Source: JACOXT01 sp964372855 (GTDB taxonomy: Bacteria; Patescibacteriota; Microgenomatia; Levybacterales; UBA12049). Taken from it: a DNA stretch of 43,324 nt. Positions 32,674 through 38,704 of this stretch are shown one piece after another. The notes under the pieces are model-generated. The model did not search any database. It was not told where the DNA came from and saw nothing but the letters and a program-made list of their open reading frames with translations. Numbering within the stretch: position 1 is the stretch's first letter; each line of letters starts with the position of its first letter. Location: NCBI GenBank assembly GCA_964372855.1, contig CAYJRY010000005.1:1-43324 (forward strand), written 5' to 3'. A program made the position numbers and the translations under genes.

Positions 32674-33010
32674 TAATAATTTACCAGAAGACGAACAAAA
32701 ACTGAATGAGGCACTAGAACCTTTTAAAAAAATAAATTTAGAATTTCAAGAGTTAGAGAAAGAATTTGTAGGCGTAGATAGAACTGAGGTATACAATTAT
32801 ATGGAAGAAAAAGGTATTAACTCTGTAAGAGAAGCATACAATAAAATGTATGGTATAGAATCAGATTCACAACCAAGTGAATTTATAGAGAGTATGAAAA
32901 AAGCATTTCCTTTAGGAGAGAAAGAAGATAGTACTAAACAGAGTAATAGTGGATATAATGGACTCAGACAGAAAATATCTGACCACCTTAATAGAAAGAG
33001 GGAAGAATGA
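32663..33010 (+). CDS. Hypothetical acidic element protein
   Basis: The 115-residue protein is strongly acidic in its first 60 residues (NNLPEDEQKLNEALEPFKKINLEFQELEKEF) and more basic at the end (LRQKISDHLNRKREE). It is predicted all-helical with no recognised family. A strong Shine-Dalgarno sequence (GGAAGGAG) lies nine bases upstream, unlike the first gene of the operon, so it is translated conventionally. It overlaps the next gene by four bases (ATGA). Confidence 0.6.
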   Translation: MNNDNNLPEDEQKLNEALEPFKKINLEFQELEKEFVGVDRTEVYNYMEEKGINSVREAYNKMYGIESDSQPSEFIESMKKAFPLGEKEDSTKQSNSGYNGLRQKISDHLNRKREE

Positions 33011-33297
33011 GTTTGAAGCACTATATTATTGATCTTACGTGGGATCCAGACAAGCTACAGATAAATGTTGATGAGTTGGAAGAAAAGCTTAATAAGTTGC
33101 TGTTGGCTCATAATCTTGAAGCGCGTCGTGAAACAGGATTTCTTTTTAAAGCATTTTCTCTTTCACCTTTGAAAAAAGCTACTCCAGAGGCAATGAAAAC
33201 TGACCCTGTAATAGGATTTAAAAAGGTGATAAATAAACTACTTAGCGAGGAATGGACACCTACAAAACCTCATGAGGAGAGTAAAAAATATGAATAA
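33007..33297 (+). CDS. Hypothetical element protein
   Basis: The 96-residue protein, starting at the ATGA overlap, begins with a strand-like YIIDLTWDPDKLQINVDELEEKLNKLLLAHN segment and ends in a charged helix. It has mixed charge and no motif I recognise. It sits third in the four-gene operon and overlaps the next start by eight bases. Function unknown; coding is supported by the tight overlap on both sides. Confidence 0.55.
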   Translation: MSLKHYIIDLTWDPDKLQINVDELEEKLNKLLLAHNLEARRETGFLFKAFSLSPLKKATPEAMKTDPVIGFKKVINKLLSEEWTPTKPHEESKKYE

Positions 33298-33574
33298 CGT
33301 AAATGCTACTGAAAAGATCCATACACTTTCTCTTGGAGCGTTAACGCTTCTTTCGAAAAAGGCAATGGGTGAATCTATGAATTGTAATTACAGTTTTGCG
33401 CCAGAACTTGAAAAAGCAGGGTTTTTTGAAAAGATAAATGAGGATCCAGGATGGAGACTTAAAAAAGGAATTCTTTCAATCGAAGATGGTTCTATCCAGG
33501 AAGTAATTGAATTGCAAGCCAGGAAATACGAGGAATTTATTTACAATAAAAACTATAGTAGAAAAACTACTTAG
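33290..33574 (+). CDS. Hypothetical element protein
   Basis: The protein has 94 residues. The start at 33290 is chosen over an in-frame ATG 18 bases upstream because GAGGAG lies at the proper distance before it. It reads TEKIHTLSLGALTLLSKKAMG, then APELEKAGFFEKINEDPGW...IEDGSIQEVIELQARKYEEF; the middle looks like a winged-helix-sized domain, but I cannot name it. It is the last gene before the strong terminator at 33605-33636. Confidence 0.5.
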   Translation: MNNVNATEKIHTLSLGALTLLSKKAMGESMNCNYSFAPELEKAGFFEKINEDPGWRLKKGILSIEDGSIQEVIELQARKYEEFIYNKNYSRKTT

Positions 33575-33604
33575 ACACTTTTTTCTTCTTATTAGAAAAA
33601 TCTG

Positions 33605-33636
33605 AAACCCTTGAGCTTATTGCTCAGGGGTTTTTT
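33605..33636 (+). terminator. Intrinsic terminator closing the 32356-33574 operon
   Basis: AACCCTTGAGC / GCTCAGGGGTT, 11 pairs (one G-T), 5-base loop, followed by six T residues. Confidence 0.85.
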
Positions 33637-33723
33637 ATTAAGCTTCTCCCTCAAGATCTCGTGGCGTAGGGCATCCTGGCGCTATTTTAAGCCACAGTGA
33701 TGATATATTCAGCTTTTATAAGG

Positions 33724-34758
33724 TTAGTTTATGGATTTAAAAACAGGAGTGGGTTTAATGATCTTTTCTTCGGGTTTTTCTTTAATTTTATTCATAATCT
33801 TTTGTTGCGTCTCCATAATTTTATTTATCCTTCCATGAAGCCTACCAAAACTTTCTTTTGAAATAATTAATTGTTCACTTTGTTTAACATCTTTTACAAC
33901 TTTCTTATTCGCTAGTCTATAAACTCTTTCTAATTCATTCTGTTCTATTTTTGTGTACCATTGAGTTGTTTGGATACTTTCGTGACCCAAAAACTCCTGA
34001 ACATAACGTATATCTACTCCTTTTCTTAAAAGTCTTGCTGCAAATGTGCGCCTAAGCACATGAGGTGTTACAGCTTTTGCAATAGCAGCTTTTACTCCTT
34101 GTTCTTTAATCAGCCTTTCTATGCTTCTTGTTGTAATTGGTTTGTTGTTCTCATATTTATCAAACCTAGTAAACAAATAGATTGAGTTATTTCTTCTAGT
34201 TTGAAGATATTTTTTTAATGTTCTTACCATCTCATCGGTCATAAAACAAACTCTTTGTTTATCTCCTTTTCCCAACACCCTAAACCATTTTAATTTTAAA
34301 TCGATATCAGAAACTTTTAATCTGCATAACTCTGCAACCCTTACCCCACTACCTAATAGAAACTCAGCAATTGCCCTTGTTCTTATATCAAACTCACTCC
34401 CCATTGGAATTGTTCTTATTAGTCTTTTAATTTCACCTTCTGATAACGCATCTAGGATTTTTCTTCGGGTTTTAGGTAAGTCTATTCTTAATGGATCAAG
34501 TACTGGTAATTCTTTTCTTACTCTTAGGAATTTAAGAAATGATCTAATTGTTATTAAATAATATGATTGCGTTACAAGACTTTGTGTAGCTGCAAGTTTA
34601 CCCTGAAACTTGTCTATAATATCAAGGGTAATATCTTCTACTCTACAATTTGCAAACTTTGAAAAATCACTTAAATATCTACGATAGTTTTTAATTGTTG
34701 ACTTAGCTTTACCTTTTAACTCAAGATAATGTAGGTATTCTTCTATCAATATATTCAT
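33724..34758 (-). CDS. Tyrosine recombinase (XerC/D-like)
   Basis: The protein has 344 residues. The N-terminal SAM-like core-binding domain (1-85) reads YLHYLELKGKAKSTIKNYRRYLSDF. In the catalytic domain the full set is present: Arg140 (GSGVRVAELCRLK), Lys164 (VLGKGDKQR), His233 and Arg236 (PHVLRRTFA), His259 (LGHESIQTTQWYTK) and Tyr268. A C-terminal extension of about 70 residues is helical and basic. It follows a second tyrosine recombinase by four bases in the same operon. Possible roles are resolution of element dimers, excision together with the serine integrase, or mobility of its own cassette. Confidence 0.92.
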   Translation of the reverse strand: MNILIEEYLHYLELKGKAKSTIKNYRRYLSDFSKFANCRVEDITLDIIDKFQGKLAATQSLVTQSYYLITIRSFLKFLRVRKELPVLDPLRIDLPKTRRKILDALSEGEIKRLIRTIPMGSEFDIRTRAIAEFLLGSGVRVAELCRLKVSDIDLKLKWFRVLGKGDKQRVCFMTDEMVRTLKKYLQTRRNNSIYLFTRFDKYENNKPITTRSIERLIKEQGVKAAIAKAVTPHVLRRTFAARLLRKGVDIRYVQEFLGHESIQTTQWYTKIEQNELERVYRLANKKVVKDVKQSEQLIISKESFGRLHGRINKIMETQQKIMNKIKEKPEEKIIKPTPVFKSIN

Positions 34759-34762
34759 AATT

Positions 34763-35758
34763 TTATTTTTGTAATCTTAACTCATTAATCATGTTAATTA
34801 TTTTCCTCTGATTCCTAGCCACATTTAAAATTATTTTAAGTAAATTTTGATAGTCTCTATCGGAAAAACTATTTTCTTTTTTCAAAATACCGTTTTGTAT
34901 CGTATTTGATAAAGGGTCTTTTTGAATAGTCCGGAAAATATCTTTGGTAGTTAAATGTGTATATTGAGCTGTAGTATCTGCTTTTTTATGTCCAACAATT
35001 TTTTGAACTTTAAAAAGATTAATATCTTCTGATAGCATTCTTGTAATAAATGAGTGTCTTAATGAATAGGGGGTTAAGTTTTCTCTTTTTATATTTAACC
35101 TTTCTATTCTATTTTTGAAATGGTATAACCAGTTGGATTTATTTGCTTTAGGAAAGAGTTTATCTTGAGTTAAAGTCTCAATATGCTTTTTGACGGGTTC
35201 AATTAGAGATGCTGCAATTGGCACATAGCGTGGTTGATTTGTTTTGCTTTCTTTTACAAGGAAAATATTTCTAACAAAATCTATACTATCAACTGTTAAA
35301 TTTGCTACTTCCCCAGTCCTCATGCCAGTATAAGCTAAGATCATAAAAAACACTGTCCACATGTCATAGGTTTTTGGATCGTAAAAGTATGTATACATTT
35401 TCTTATGTCGACCTATATTAAATACTCTTTTTGGAGGTAAAGTTAGAAAAGCTCGTATCTCTTCATCCGACATTGTGGCTTTTAAAGAGGGTGTAGATTT
35501 AAATAGCTTTATTCTATCAAAGCCTCTTATATTCTTAAATTTACCCCAATATATTAAAGCGCTAATTACGATATTTAAGTATCCCCCTTTTCTGCCTTTT
35601 TGATATTGTGAAAATAAGAAGGATTCAGCTTTTTTTGGAGTAATTATTTTAAGCTTTTTGATTAAATAAGAAATTGCCTGAATTTTCCTAACCACTGTAG
35701 AACTTTTTAAACCTTCATGTAAAAGGAATAATTTAAAATTTTCTAGTTCTTTATTCAT
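34763..35758 (-). CDS. Tyrosine recombinase with His-to-Tyr substitution
   Basis: The 331-residue protein has a core-binding domain at 1-95 and a catalytic domain with Arg147 (YTGMRTGEVANL), Lys172 (VKESKTNQPRYVP), Arg234 (PYSLRHSF), His257 (VGHKKADTTAQYTHL) and the nucleophile Tyr266. The first His of the usual H-x-x-R box is Tyr231. This substitution is tolerated in some active recombinases. It forms a tandem pair with the 33724 gene; paired tyrosine recombinases are known from Tn554-like elements and recombinase-in-trio elements, though only two are seen here. A DNA hairpin GACCAC-agcctg-GTGGTC (about 35795-35812) lies just upstream. Confidence 0.88.
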   Translation of the reverse strand: MNKELENFKLFLLHEGLKSSTVVRKIQAISYLIKKLKIITPKKAESFLFSQYQKGRKGGYLNIVISALIYWGKFKNIRGFDRIKLFKSTPSLKATMSDEEIRAFLTLPPKRVFNIGRHKKMYTYFYDPKTYDMWTVFFMILAYTGMRTGEVANLTVDSIDFVRNIFLVKESKTNQPRYVPIAASLIEPVKKHIETLTQDKLFPKANKSNWLYHFKNRIERLNIKRENLTPYSLRHSFITRMLSEDINLFKVQKIVGHKKADTTAQYTHLTTKDIFRTIQKDPLSNTIQNGILKKENSFSDRDYQNLLKIILNVARNQRKIINMINELRLQK

Positions 35759-35817
35759 AAGTAAAGATGCTCAAACCCTATCAAAGACCAACAGTGACCA
35801 CAGCCTGGTGGTCGTGC

Positions 35818-36069
35818 CTAAATCCTCTCAAGCCAAGACGTTCCACCACTATTGATTCTTATCGTTCTTTCACCATTATCAGATAGGGTAGAAGAAGGTT
35901 TGTCTTTCTTGAAAATATGAAGATCCCAATATGTTTTTATAGTTCTAAGAGCAAAAACTGTTGCACTTCCTTTATTACTCCTTGCATAAAGAAATTCAAA
36001 CTTTCTTTTTTCAGAGGGAGTCGCAACATCCAAAAACATTTCGGTTAAAAGTACTGTTTTTTTTATCAT
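35818..36069 (-). CDS. Hypothetical element protein
   Basis: The protein has 83 residues and begins MIKKTVLLTEMFLDVATPSEKRKFEFLYARSNKG. It is basic in the middle and ends with a Ser/Gly/Thr-rich strand region (NGERTIRINSGGTSWLERI). No family is recognised. It lies three bases after the zinc-ribbon gene and upstream of the recombinase pair on the same strand, so it belongs to the minus-strand operon controlled by the 36474-36502 promoter. Confidence 0.5.
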   Translation of the reverse strand: MIKKTVLLTEMFLDVATPSEKRKFEFLYARSNKGSATVFALRTIKTYWDLHIFKKDKPSSTLSDNGERTIRINSGGTSWLERI

Positions 36070-36072
36070 ATC

Positions 36073-36357
36073 TTATTTCCCTCTAGGGTTAAAAACTAAA
36101 ACTTTCTTTTGCTTGTTATAAACAAATTGTGAATTTTTTGGAATATCTTGAATATAATTGAATAAAGTGTCATGCAACCATTCCTTACTACATTGAGAAC
36201 AAAAATAACGATATTCATGGAATACACGTTTACTATTTGGTCTCCTCTCATAAATCTCTTTAGGGTAATCCTTGTGTTTTTTACCATCTGAATGTACAGC
36301 CCAATTAACTTCTGTGGTATCTGAGTTACATTCTGGACAAAGTATTACTTTTTTCAT
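36073..36357 (-). CDS. Zinc-ribbon element protein
   Basis: The 94-residue protein has two CxxC pairs, LCPEC at residues 6-10 and FCSQCSKEW near 53-61, about 45 residues apart, forming one zinc ribbon. It is otherwise charged, with an aromatic centre (FHEYRYF). It is the first gene of the minus-strand recombinase operon. Its start codon is preceded by a long structured leader instead of a Shine-Dalgarno sequence. It could be a DNA- or RNA-binding regulator; because it belongs to the control region it is one candidate for an element regulator, but this is inference. Confidence 0.6.
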   Translation of the reverse strand: MKKVILCPECNSDTTEVNWAVHSDGKKHKDYPKEIYERRPNSKRVFHEYRYFCSQCSKEWLHDTLFNYIQDIPKNSQFVYNKQKKVLVFNPRGK

Positions 36358-36467
36358 AACTGTTTGTATTCAGGGGATATTGGAGAAGACAAAAATGTTG
36401 TATAATTTAGTTGCCTCTCAACGTGTACCCTGAAACAGTCCGTTGAGGGGTATTTTATTACCCTTCA
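36358..36467 (-). promoter_or_regulatory. Structured leader of the recombinase operon
   Basis: The predicted minus-strand transcript starts near 36467. It first forms GGGTA-ataaaa-TACCC, then a 10-bp stem CCCCTCAACG / CGTTGAGAGG (one G-T) that shares the CCC with the first hairpin. Its 17-base loop contains ACTGTTTCAGGG (36439-36428), complementary in 12 positions, with one 5-base bulge, to CCCTGAATACAAACAGT (36375-36359) immediately before the ATG. This would allow a loop-to-start pseudoknot. GGCAA follows the stem, as in leaders 3 and 4. No terminator is seen. Confidence 0.4.
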
Positions 36468-36473
36468 TTAATG

Positions 36474-36502
36474 AATATACCATAGATAAACTGGTTTGTC
36501 AA
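36474..36502 (-). promoter_or_regulatory. Promoter of the minus-strand recombinase operon
   Basis: TTGACA (36502-36497), exactly 17 bases, TATATT (36479-36474). It is back to back with the plus-strand promoter at 36517, so the two -35 boxes form an inverted repeat TTTGTCAA...TTGACAAA. Confidence 0.65.
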
Positions 36503-36516
36503 TAGGCAATATGTAC

Positions 36517-36546
36517 TTGACAAATACTTTAGAGGTATGATATATT
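36517..36546 (+). promoter_or_regulatory. Promoter of the HTH gene at 36553
   Basis: TTGACA (36517-36522), 18 bases, TATATT (36541-36546); the seventh following base is the A of the ATG at 36553, predicting a leaderless mRNA. Confidence 0.6.
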
Positions 36547-36552
36547 ATTGAT

Positions 36553-36798
36553 ATGCAATATAGAAAAATTGATCCCTACAGAGTCTACAATGTAAAAGAA
36601 GCAGCAAAAGTATTAGATGTAAATCCCCAAACACTTCTTGATTATCTTCGAAATGGAAGAATTGTTGCTCAAAAGGTGGGAGAATACAAGATATTAGGAC
36701 AAAATTTAATTAATTTCTTAACAATTTCCCAACAGAATATAGAAAAAGTTATTGAGGATAATAAAAAAGCATCAAAAAAATTTAGGATAGGTTCATAA
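36553..36798 (+). CDS. Excisionase/MerR-like HTH regulator
   Basis: The protein has 81 residues. PYRVYNVKEAAKVLDVNPQTLLDYLRNGRIVAQKVGEYKILGQNLINFL is a winged HTH_17 domain: 'vkEaAkvLdvs..Tv...ir.GrI.a.k.G...rI....l..fl'. The C-terminus is a basic helix. Such proteins act as excisionases or transcriptional switches. It is divergently transcribed from the recombinase operon across paired -35 boxes, the arrangement expected for a regulator of integration/excision genes. It overlaps the next gene by one base. Confidence 0.8.
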   Translation: MQYRKIDPYRVYNVKEAAKVLDVNPQTLLDYLRNGRIVAQKVGEYKILGQNLINFLTISQQNIEKVIEDNKKASKKFRIGS

Positions 36799-37073
36799 TG
36801 AAAAAAGAATATATTTATTTTTCAATATTCTTACTCCTTTTATTTATAGGTATATTTTATTGGTTTCAAATTAGGCCGGCAGGAATTAGGAAAAAATGTG
36901 CTGATCCTTACTACTCATTAGAACTAATTTCTTCAAAAGAAGGTGCTAATAAATCAAAAGAGGAGATTAAGGCAAACCTCAAGGGAGAAGGATTAACTAG
37001 CAATTTAAGAAATATGCTTTATAGAAATTGTTTAGTCTATCATGGTTTAAAAGCAGAAGACTTGTTCAATTGA
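36798..37073 (+). CDS. Small membrane-anchored element protein
   Basis: The protein has 91 residues. One N-terminal transmembrane helix (about 6-24, IYFSIFLLLLFIGIFYWF) is followed by a soluble region of about 65 residues with two cysteines (KKCADPYYSLELI... and MLYRNCLVYHG) that could form a disulfide outside the cell. Family unknown. The start overlaps the HTH gene's stop (TAATG). Its exported domain might serve immunity, exclusion or surface signalling, but nothing in the sequence proves this. Confidence 0.5.
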   Translation: MKKEYIYFSIFLLLLFIGIFYWFQIRPAGIRKKCADPYYSLELISSKEGANKSKEEIKANLKGEGLTSNLRNMLYRNCLVYHGLKAEDLFN

Positions 37074-37097
37074 GTAATCTTACAATTTTGATATAAT
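37070..37097 (+). promoter_or_regulatory. Element promoter 3
   Basis: TTGAGT (37070-37075), 16 bases, perfect TATAAT (37092-37097) in an extended TGATATAAT. It overlaps the end of the preceding gene. Predicted start 37104. Confidence 0.6.
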
Positions 37098-37103
37098 ATA
37101 TTC

Positions 37104-37163
37104 ACCAGACGAAAAAAACTGGCAAGCGATTAGTAGAAGAACGCAAATTCTGCGTTCTTTTTT
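37104..37163 (+). promoter_or_regulatory. Element leader 3 (5' hairpin + terminator)
   Basis: CCAG...CTGG (37105-37122) begins one base after the predicted +1 and has an A-rich loop. After 15 bases, which start CAAGCGAT, the terminator follows. The ATG at 37184 comes 20 bases after the T-run, in an A/T-only stretch without Shine-Dalgarno. Predicted terminated RNA: about 60 nt. Confidence 0.6.
37138..37163 (+). terminator. Leader terminator 3
   Basis: AGAACGCA-aattc-TGCGTTCT, 8-bp stem, then six T residues. Confidence 0.8.
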
Positions 37164-37183
37164 GTTTTTATTCTTAAAAAAAT

Positions 37184-37492
37184 ATGAATAAACAAGTCGA
37201 ATTGAAACAAAAATTTCTTGAGTACTTTAGAAAGTTACCTGTTCAAAAATTGGCTGCTGATTATATTGGAGTTTCGGAAGATACAATTACCGATTGGAAG
37301 AAAAAAGATAAAGAATTTTCCGACCAAATAGGTAAGGCTAAGTCCGAGTTTGCATTAACTCATAGCAAACGCGTAACCAGTTCTGAATGGTTGCTTGAGA
37401 GAATTTTAAGGACTTGTTTCTCTCCGCTTCCTATTCAAGAACTTATGGATAGGCTTGATTTAATTGAAAAAAAGTTAAGCGAAAAAAAATGA
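37184..37492 (+). CDS. HTH protein resembling a phage terminase small subunit
   Basis: The protein has 102 residues. FLEYFRKLPVQKLAADYIGVSEDTITDWKKKDKEFSDQIGKAKSEFAL is the classical N-terminal domain of small terminase subunits and related phage HTH proteins ('a...agvs..Ti..W...d.eF...i..A...'). The C-terminal helix (IQELMDRLDLIEKKLSEKK) may mediate oligomerisation. No large terminase is encoded in the element, so it might redirect a helper phage's packaging or act as a plain DNA-binding protein. It is the first gene after leader 3 and overlaps the next gene by four bases. Confidence 0.6.
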   Translation: MNKQVELKQKFLEYFRKLPVQKLAADYIGVSEDTITDWKKKDKEFSDQIGKAKSEFALTHSKRVTSSEWLLERILRTCFSPLPIQELMDRLDLIEKKLSEKK

Positions 37493-37773
37493 GTTCGATA
37501 ATTTCTAGAAGAATAACAAAAATTGAAACTTTACTTGATAAAATTGGATTGGATAAAAAGTATAGATGTGAAGTCTTTGCTTGTAAGGAGGGATTTGATC
37601 CATTTTTACTTTATTCCTACCCCAATGATACACCTTTACGAATAATTCTTTCAGTTGATGATAGTGAGATAAACCAATGGAAAAGATGTGTGCATGGCAA
37701 TAACACTCAAGGATATCTTTATGATGTAAAGAAAGCACTTGAACATTTTGGAGAATCAAGCAATGAAGGATGA
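37489..37773 (+). CDS. Hypothetical element protein
   Basis: The 94-residue protein is coupled to the preceding gene through ATGA. It begins with a basic helix (IISRRITKIETLLDKIGL) and continues with a strand-rich region (YRCEVFACKEGFDPFLLYSYPNDTPLRIILSVDDSEINQWKRC). The cysteines are not arranged as a zinc site. No family is recognised. It overlaps the next gene by 11 bases. Confidence 0.5.
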   Translation: MSSIISRRITKIETLLDKIGLDKKYRCEVFACKEGFDPFLLYSYPNDTPLRIILSVDDSEINQWKRCVHGNNTQGYLYDVKKALEHFGESSNEG

Positions 37774-38071
37774 TTTTCCTCTTTCTCATATACTTCCGTT
37801 AATTGAAACTTTGTATCCTGAATGTAAAACCCAAGAACAAAAGGAAGAAAAAGCTTGTGAAATCCATGGACGAAATGCAATCAATGGAGAGCTTAAGCTT
37901 GCTAAGTGTTTTGAAAAACATCCTCTTCCAAAACAAGCGCTAATTGAGTTAGGAAGACTAATAGAAGAGGTAGAGATTAAGCAAACTACATACATACTTT
38001 ATTCCAAAATTGAGGATAAAACAACTGAAGAACAAATTTTAAACATGCTTGAGGAATTGAAGAGTGAGTAA
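37763..38071 (+). CDS. Hypothetical element protein
   Basis: The protein has 102 residues. The ATG at 37763 is preferred to an in-frame ATG at 37739 because TTTTGGAG lies at the proper distance before it. It is acidic and all-helical, with three scattered cysteines in the first half (YPECKTQEQKEEKACEIHGR, LKLAKCFEKH). No family is recognised. It overlaps the following GTG start by eight bases. Confidence 0.5.
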   Translation: MKDDFPLSHILPLIETLYPECKTQEQKEEKACEIHGRNAINGELKLAKCFEKHPLPKQALIELGRLIEEVEIKQTTYILYSKIEDKTTEEQILNMLEELKSE

Positions 38072-38240
38072 TTGGATTGAGATTCCCGATGTCAAAATTT
38101 TGAATCTAACGGAGGCTTCAGGCTTTCTTGGACTTACAGAAGCTGAGGTTAAAAAGATTGCTTCTAAGCTGAAGGCAAAAATTATAGAGAGAAAGTATTT
38201 TTTTCTAGAAAGTGACTTAGAGAAGTTTAAACACAAATAG
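38064..38240 (+). CDS. Small HTH (excisionase-like) protein
   Basis: The 58-residue protein starts at GTG inside the end of the previous gene, with GAGG eight bases upstream. IPDVKILNLTEASGFLGLTEAEVKKIASKLKAKIIERKYFFLESDLEKF has the shape of an HTH_17 / excisionase domain: 'lt.aa.fLg.....v......g.i.......f...dL..f'. It is too short to have been noticed by length filters. It converges on the 38515 HTH gene with two bases between stops. Together with the genes at 36553 and 38515 the element thus carries three small HTH regulators. Confidence 0.55.
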   Translation: MSNWIEIPDVKILNLTEASGFLGLTEAEVKKIASKLKAKIIERKYFFLESDLEKFKHK

Positions 38241-38242
38241 TT

Positions 38243-38515
38243 TTAAGCAGCCCCACCTTTGTATTCTTGTTCTGAGGATTTTGTTTCTCCTTGATAAGTA
38301 GCAGAACCGAGATAAGAGAGAATATTTTCTCCCAATATCCTAAATTGCTTACCTATTGTTATATATTGAATCCCACCATTTTTTTTGTCAGCTAATTCAT
38401 TTCTTATTTTGCGGGGGGCAATAGAAAGAGCATCAGCTACTTCATCAATGGTATATGCTCGGTTAGGGTTTATAGGCTCTGTAGGTTTTGTGATATTGTT
38501 GTCAGTTCTTCTCAT
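38243..38515 (-). CDS. HTH_17 / excisionase-type regulator
   Basis: The protein has 90 residues. RAYTIDEVADALSIAPRKIRNELADKKNGGIQYITIGKQFRILGENILSYL is a HTH_17 domain; the tail (GSATYQGETKSSEQEYKGGAA) is acidic and disordered. The start at 38515 is chosen because a strong promoter lies at 38523-38551; the in-frame codons further upstream are the promoter itself. It is divergent from the replication operon headed by leader 4, and an inverted repeat (38565-38587) lies between the promoters, so it is a likely repressor or switch for that operon. Confidence 0.75.
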   Translation of the reverse strand: MRRTDNNITKPTEPINPNRAYTIDEVADALSIAPRKIRNELADKKNGGIQYITIGKQFRILGENILSYLGSATYQGETKSSEQEYKGGAA

Positions 38516-38522
38516 GCAAATT

Positions 38523-38551
38523 TTTATAACATAATTTTTGCTAGTTGTCAA
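38523..38551 (-). promoter_or_regulatory. Promoter of the 38515 regulator
   Basis: TTGACA (38551-38546), exactly 17 bases, TATAAA (38528-38523). Predicted start 38516, one base before the ATG. Confidence 0.65.
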
Positions 38552-38564
38552 GTTTTTTTCTTAA

Positions 38565-38587
38565 TTTAGCCTTACCCGTAAGCTAAA
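38565..38587. promoter_or_regulatory. Candidate operator between divergent promoters
   Basis: Inverted repeat TTTAG-c-CTTAC / GTAAG-CTAAA with a two-base centre (one base asymmetric) between the 38523-38551 and 38598-38626 promoters. A natural candidate site for the 38515 regulator. Confidence 0.4.
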
Positions 38588-38597
38588 AAACTACTAC

Positions 38598-38626
38598 TTG
38601 ACAAGTCTAATAAAAAGGTATAAAAT
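38598..38626 (+). promoter_or_regulatory. Element promoter 4
   Basis: TTGACA (38598-38603), 17 bases, TAAAAT (38621-38626). Predicted start 38633. The -35 context CTTGACAA is shared with several other element promoters. Confidence 0.65.
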
Positions 38627-38632
38627 AATTCT

Positions 38633-38695
38633 ACCAAATATAAAATAGTATTTGGCAAGGATCTATTAAGAGACCCATATCTTGGGTCTTTTTTT
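38633..38695 (+). promoter_or_regulatory. Element leader 4 (5' hairpin + terminator)
   Basis: Perfect 7-bp hairpin CCAAATA...TATTTGG (38634-38655) begins one base after the predicted +1. A 13-base spacer starting CAAGGATC leads to the terminator, and the ATG at 38705 follows nine bases after the T-run without a Shine-Dalgarno sequence. Predicted terminated RNA: about 63 nt. Confidence 0.65.
38669..38695 (+). terminator. Leader terminator 4
   Basis: AGACCC / GGGTCT core with flanking A-T pairs (38669-38692) and a T-run to 38695. Confidence 0.8.
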
Positions 38696-38704
38696 GTTGG
38701 AAAT

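Noticed and set aside
36401..36460. Plus-strand TATAAT (36401-36406) followed by a 10-bp hairpin, as a fifth element leader on the plus strand
   Set aside because: No acceptable -35 sequence, a weak T-run (TATTTTATTA) and no gene follows directly. The same hairpin is better explained as the leader of the minus-strand operon.
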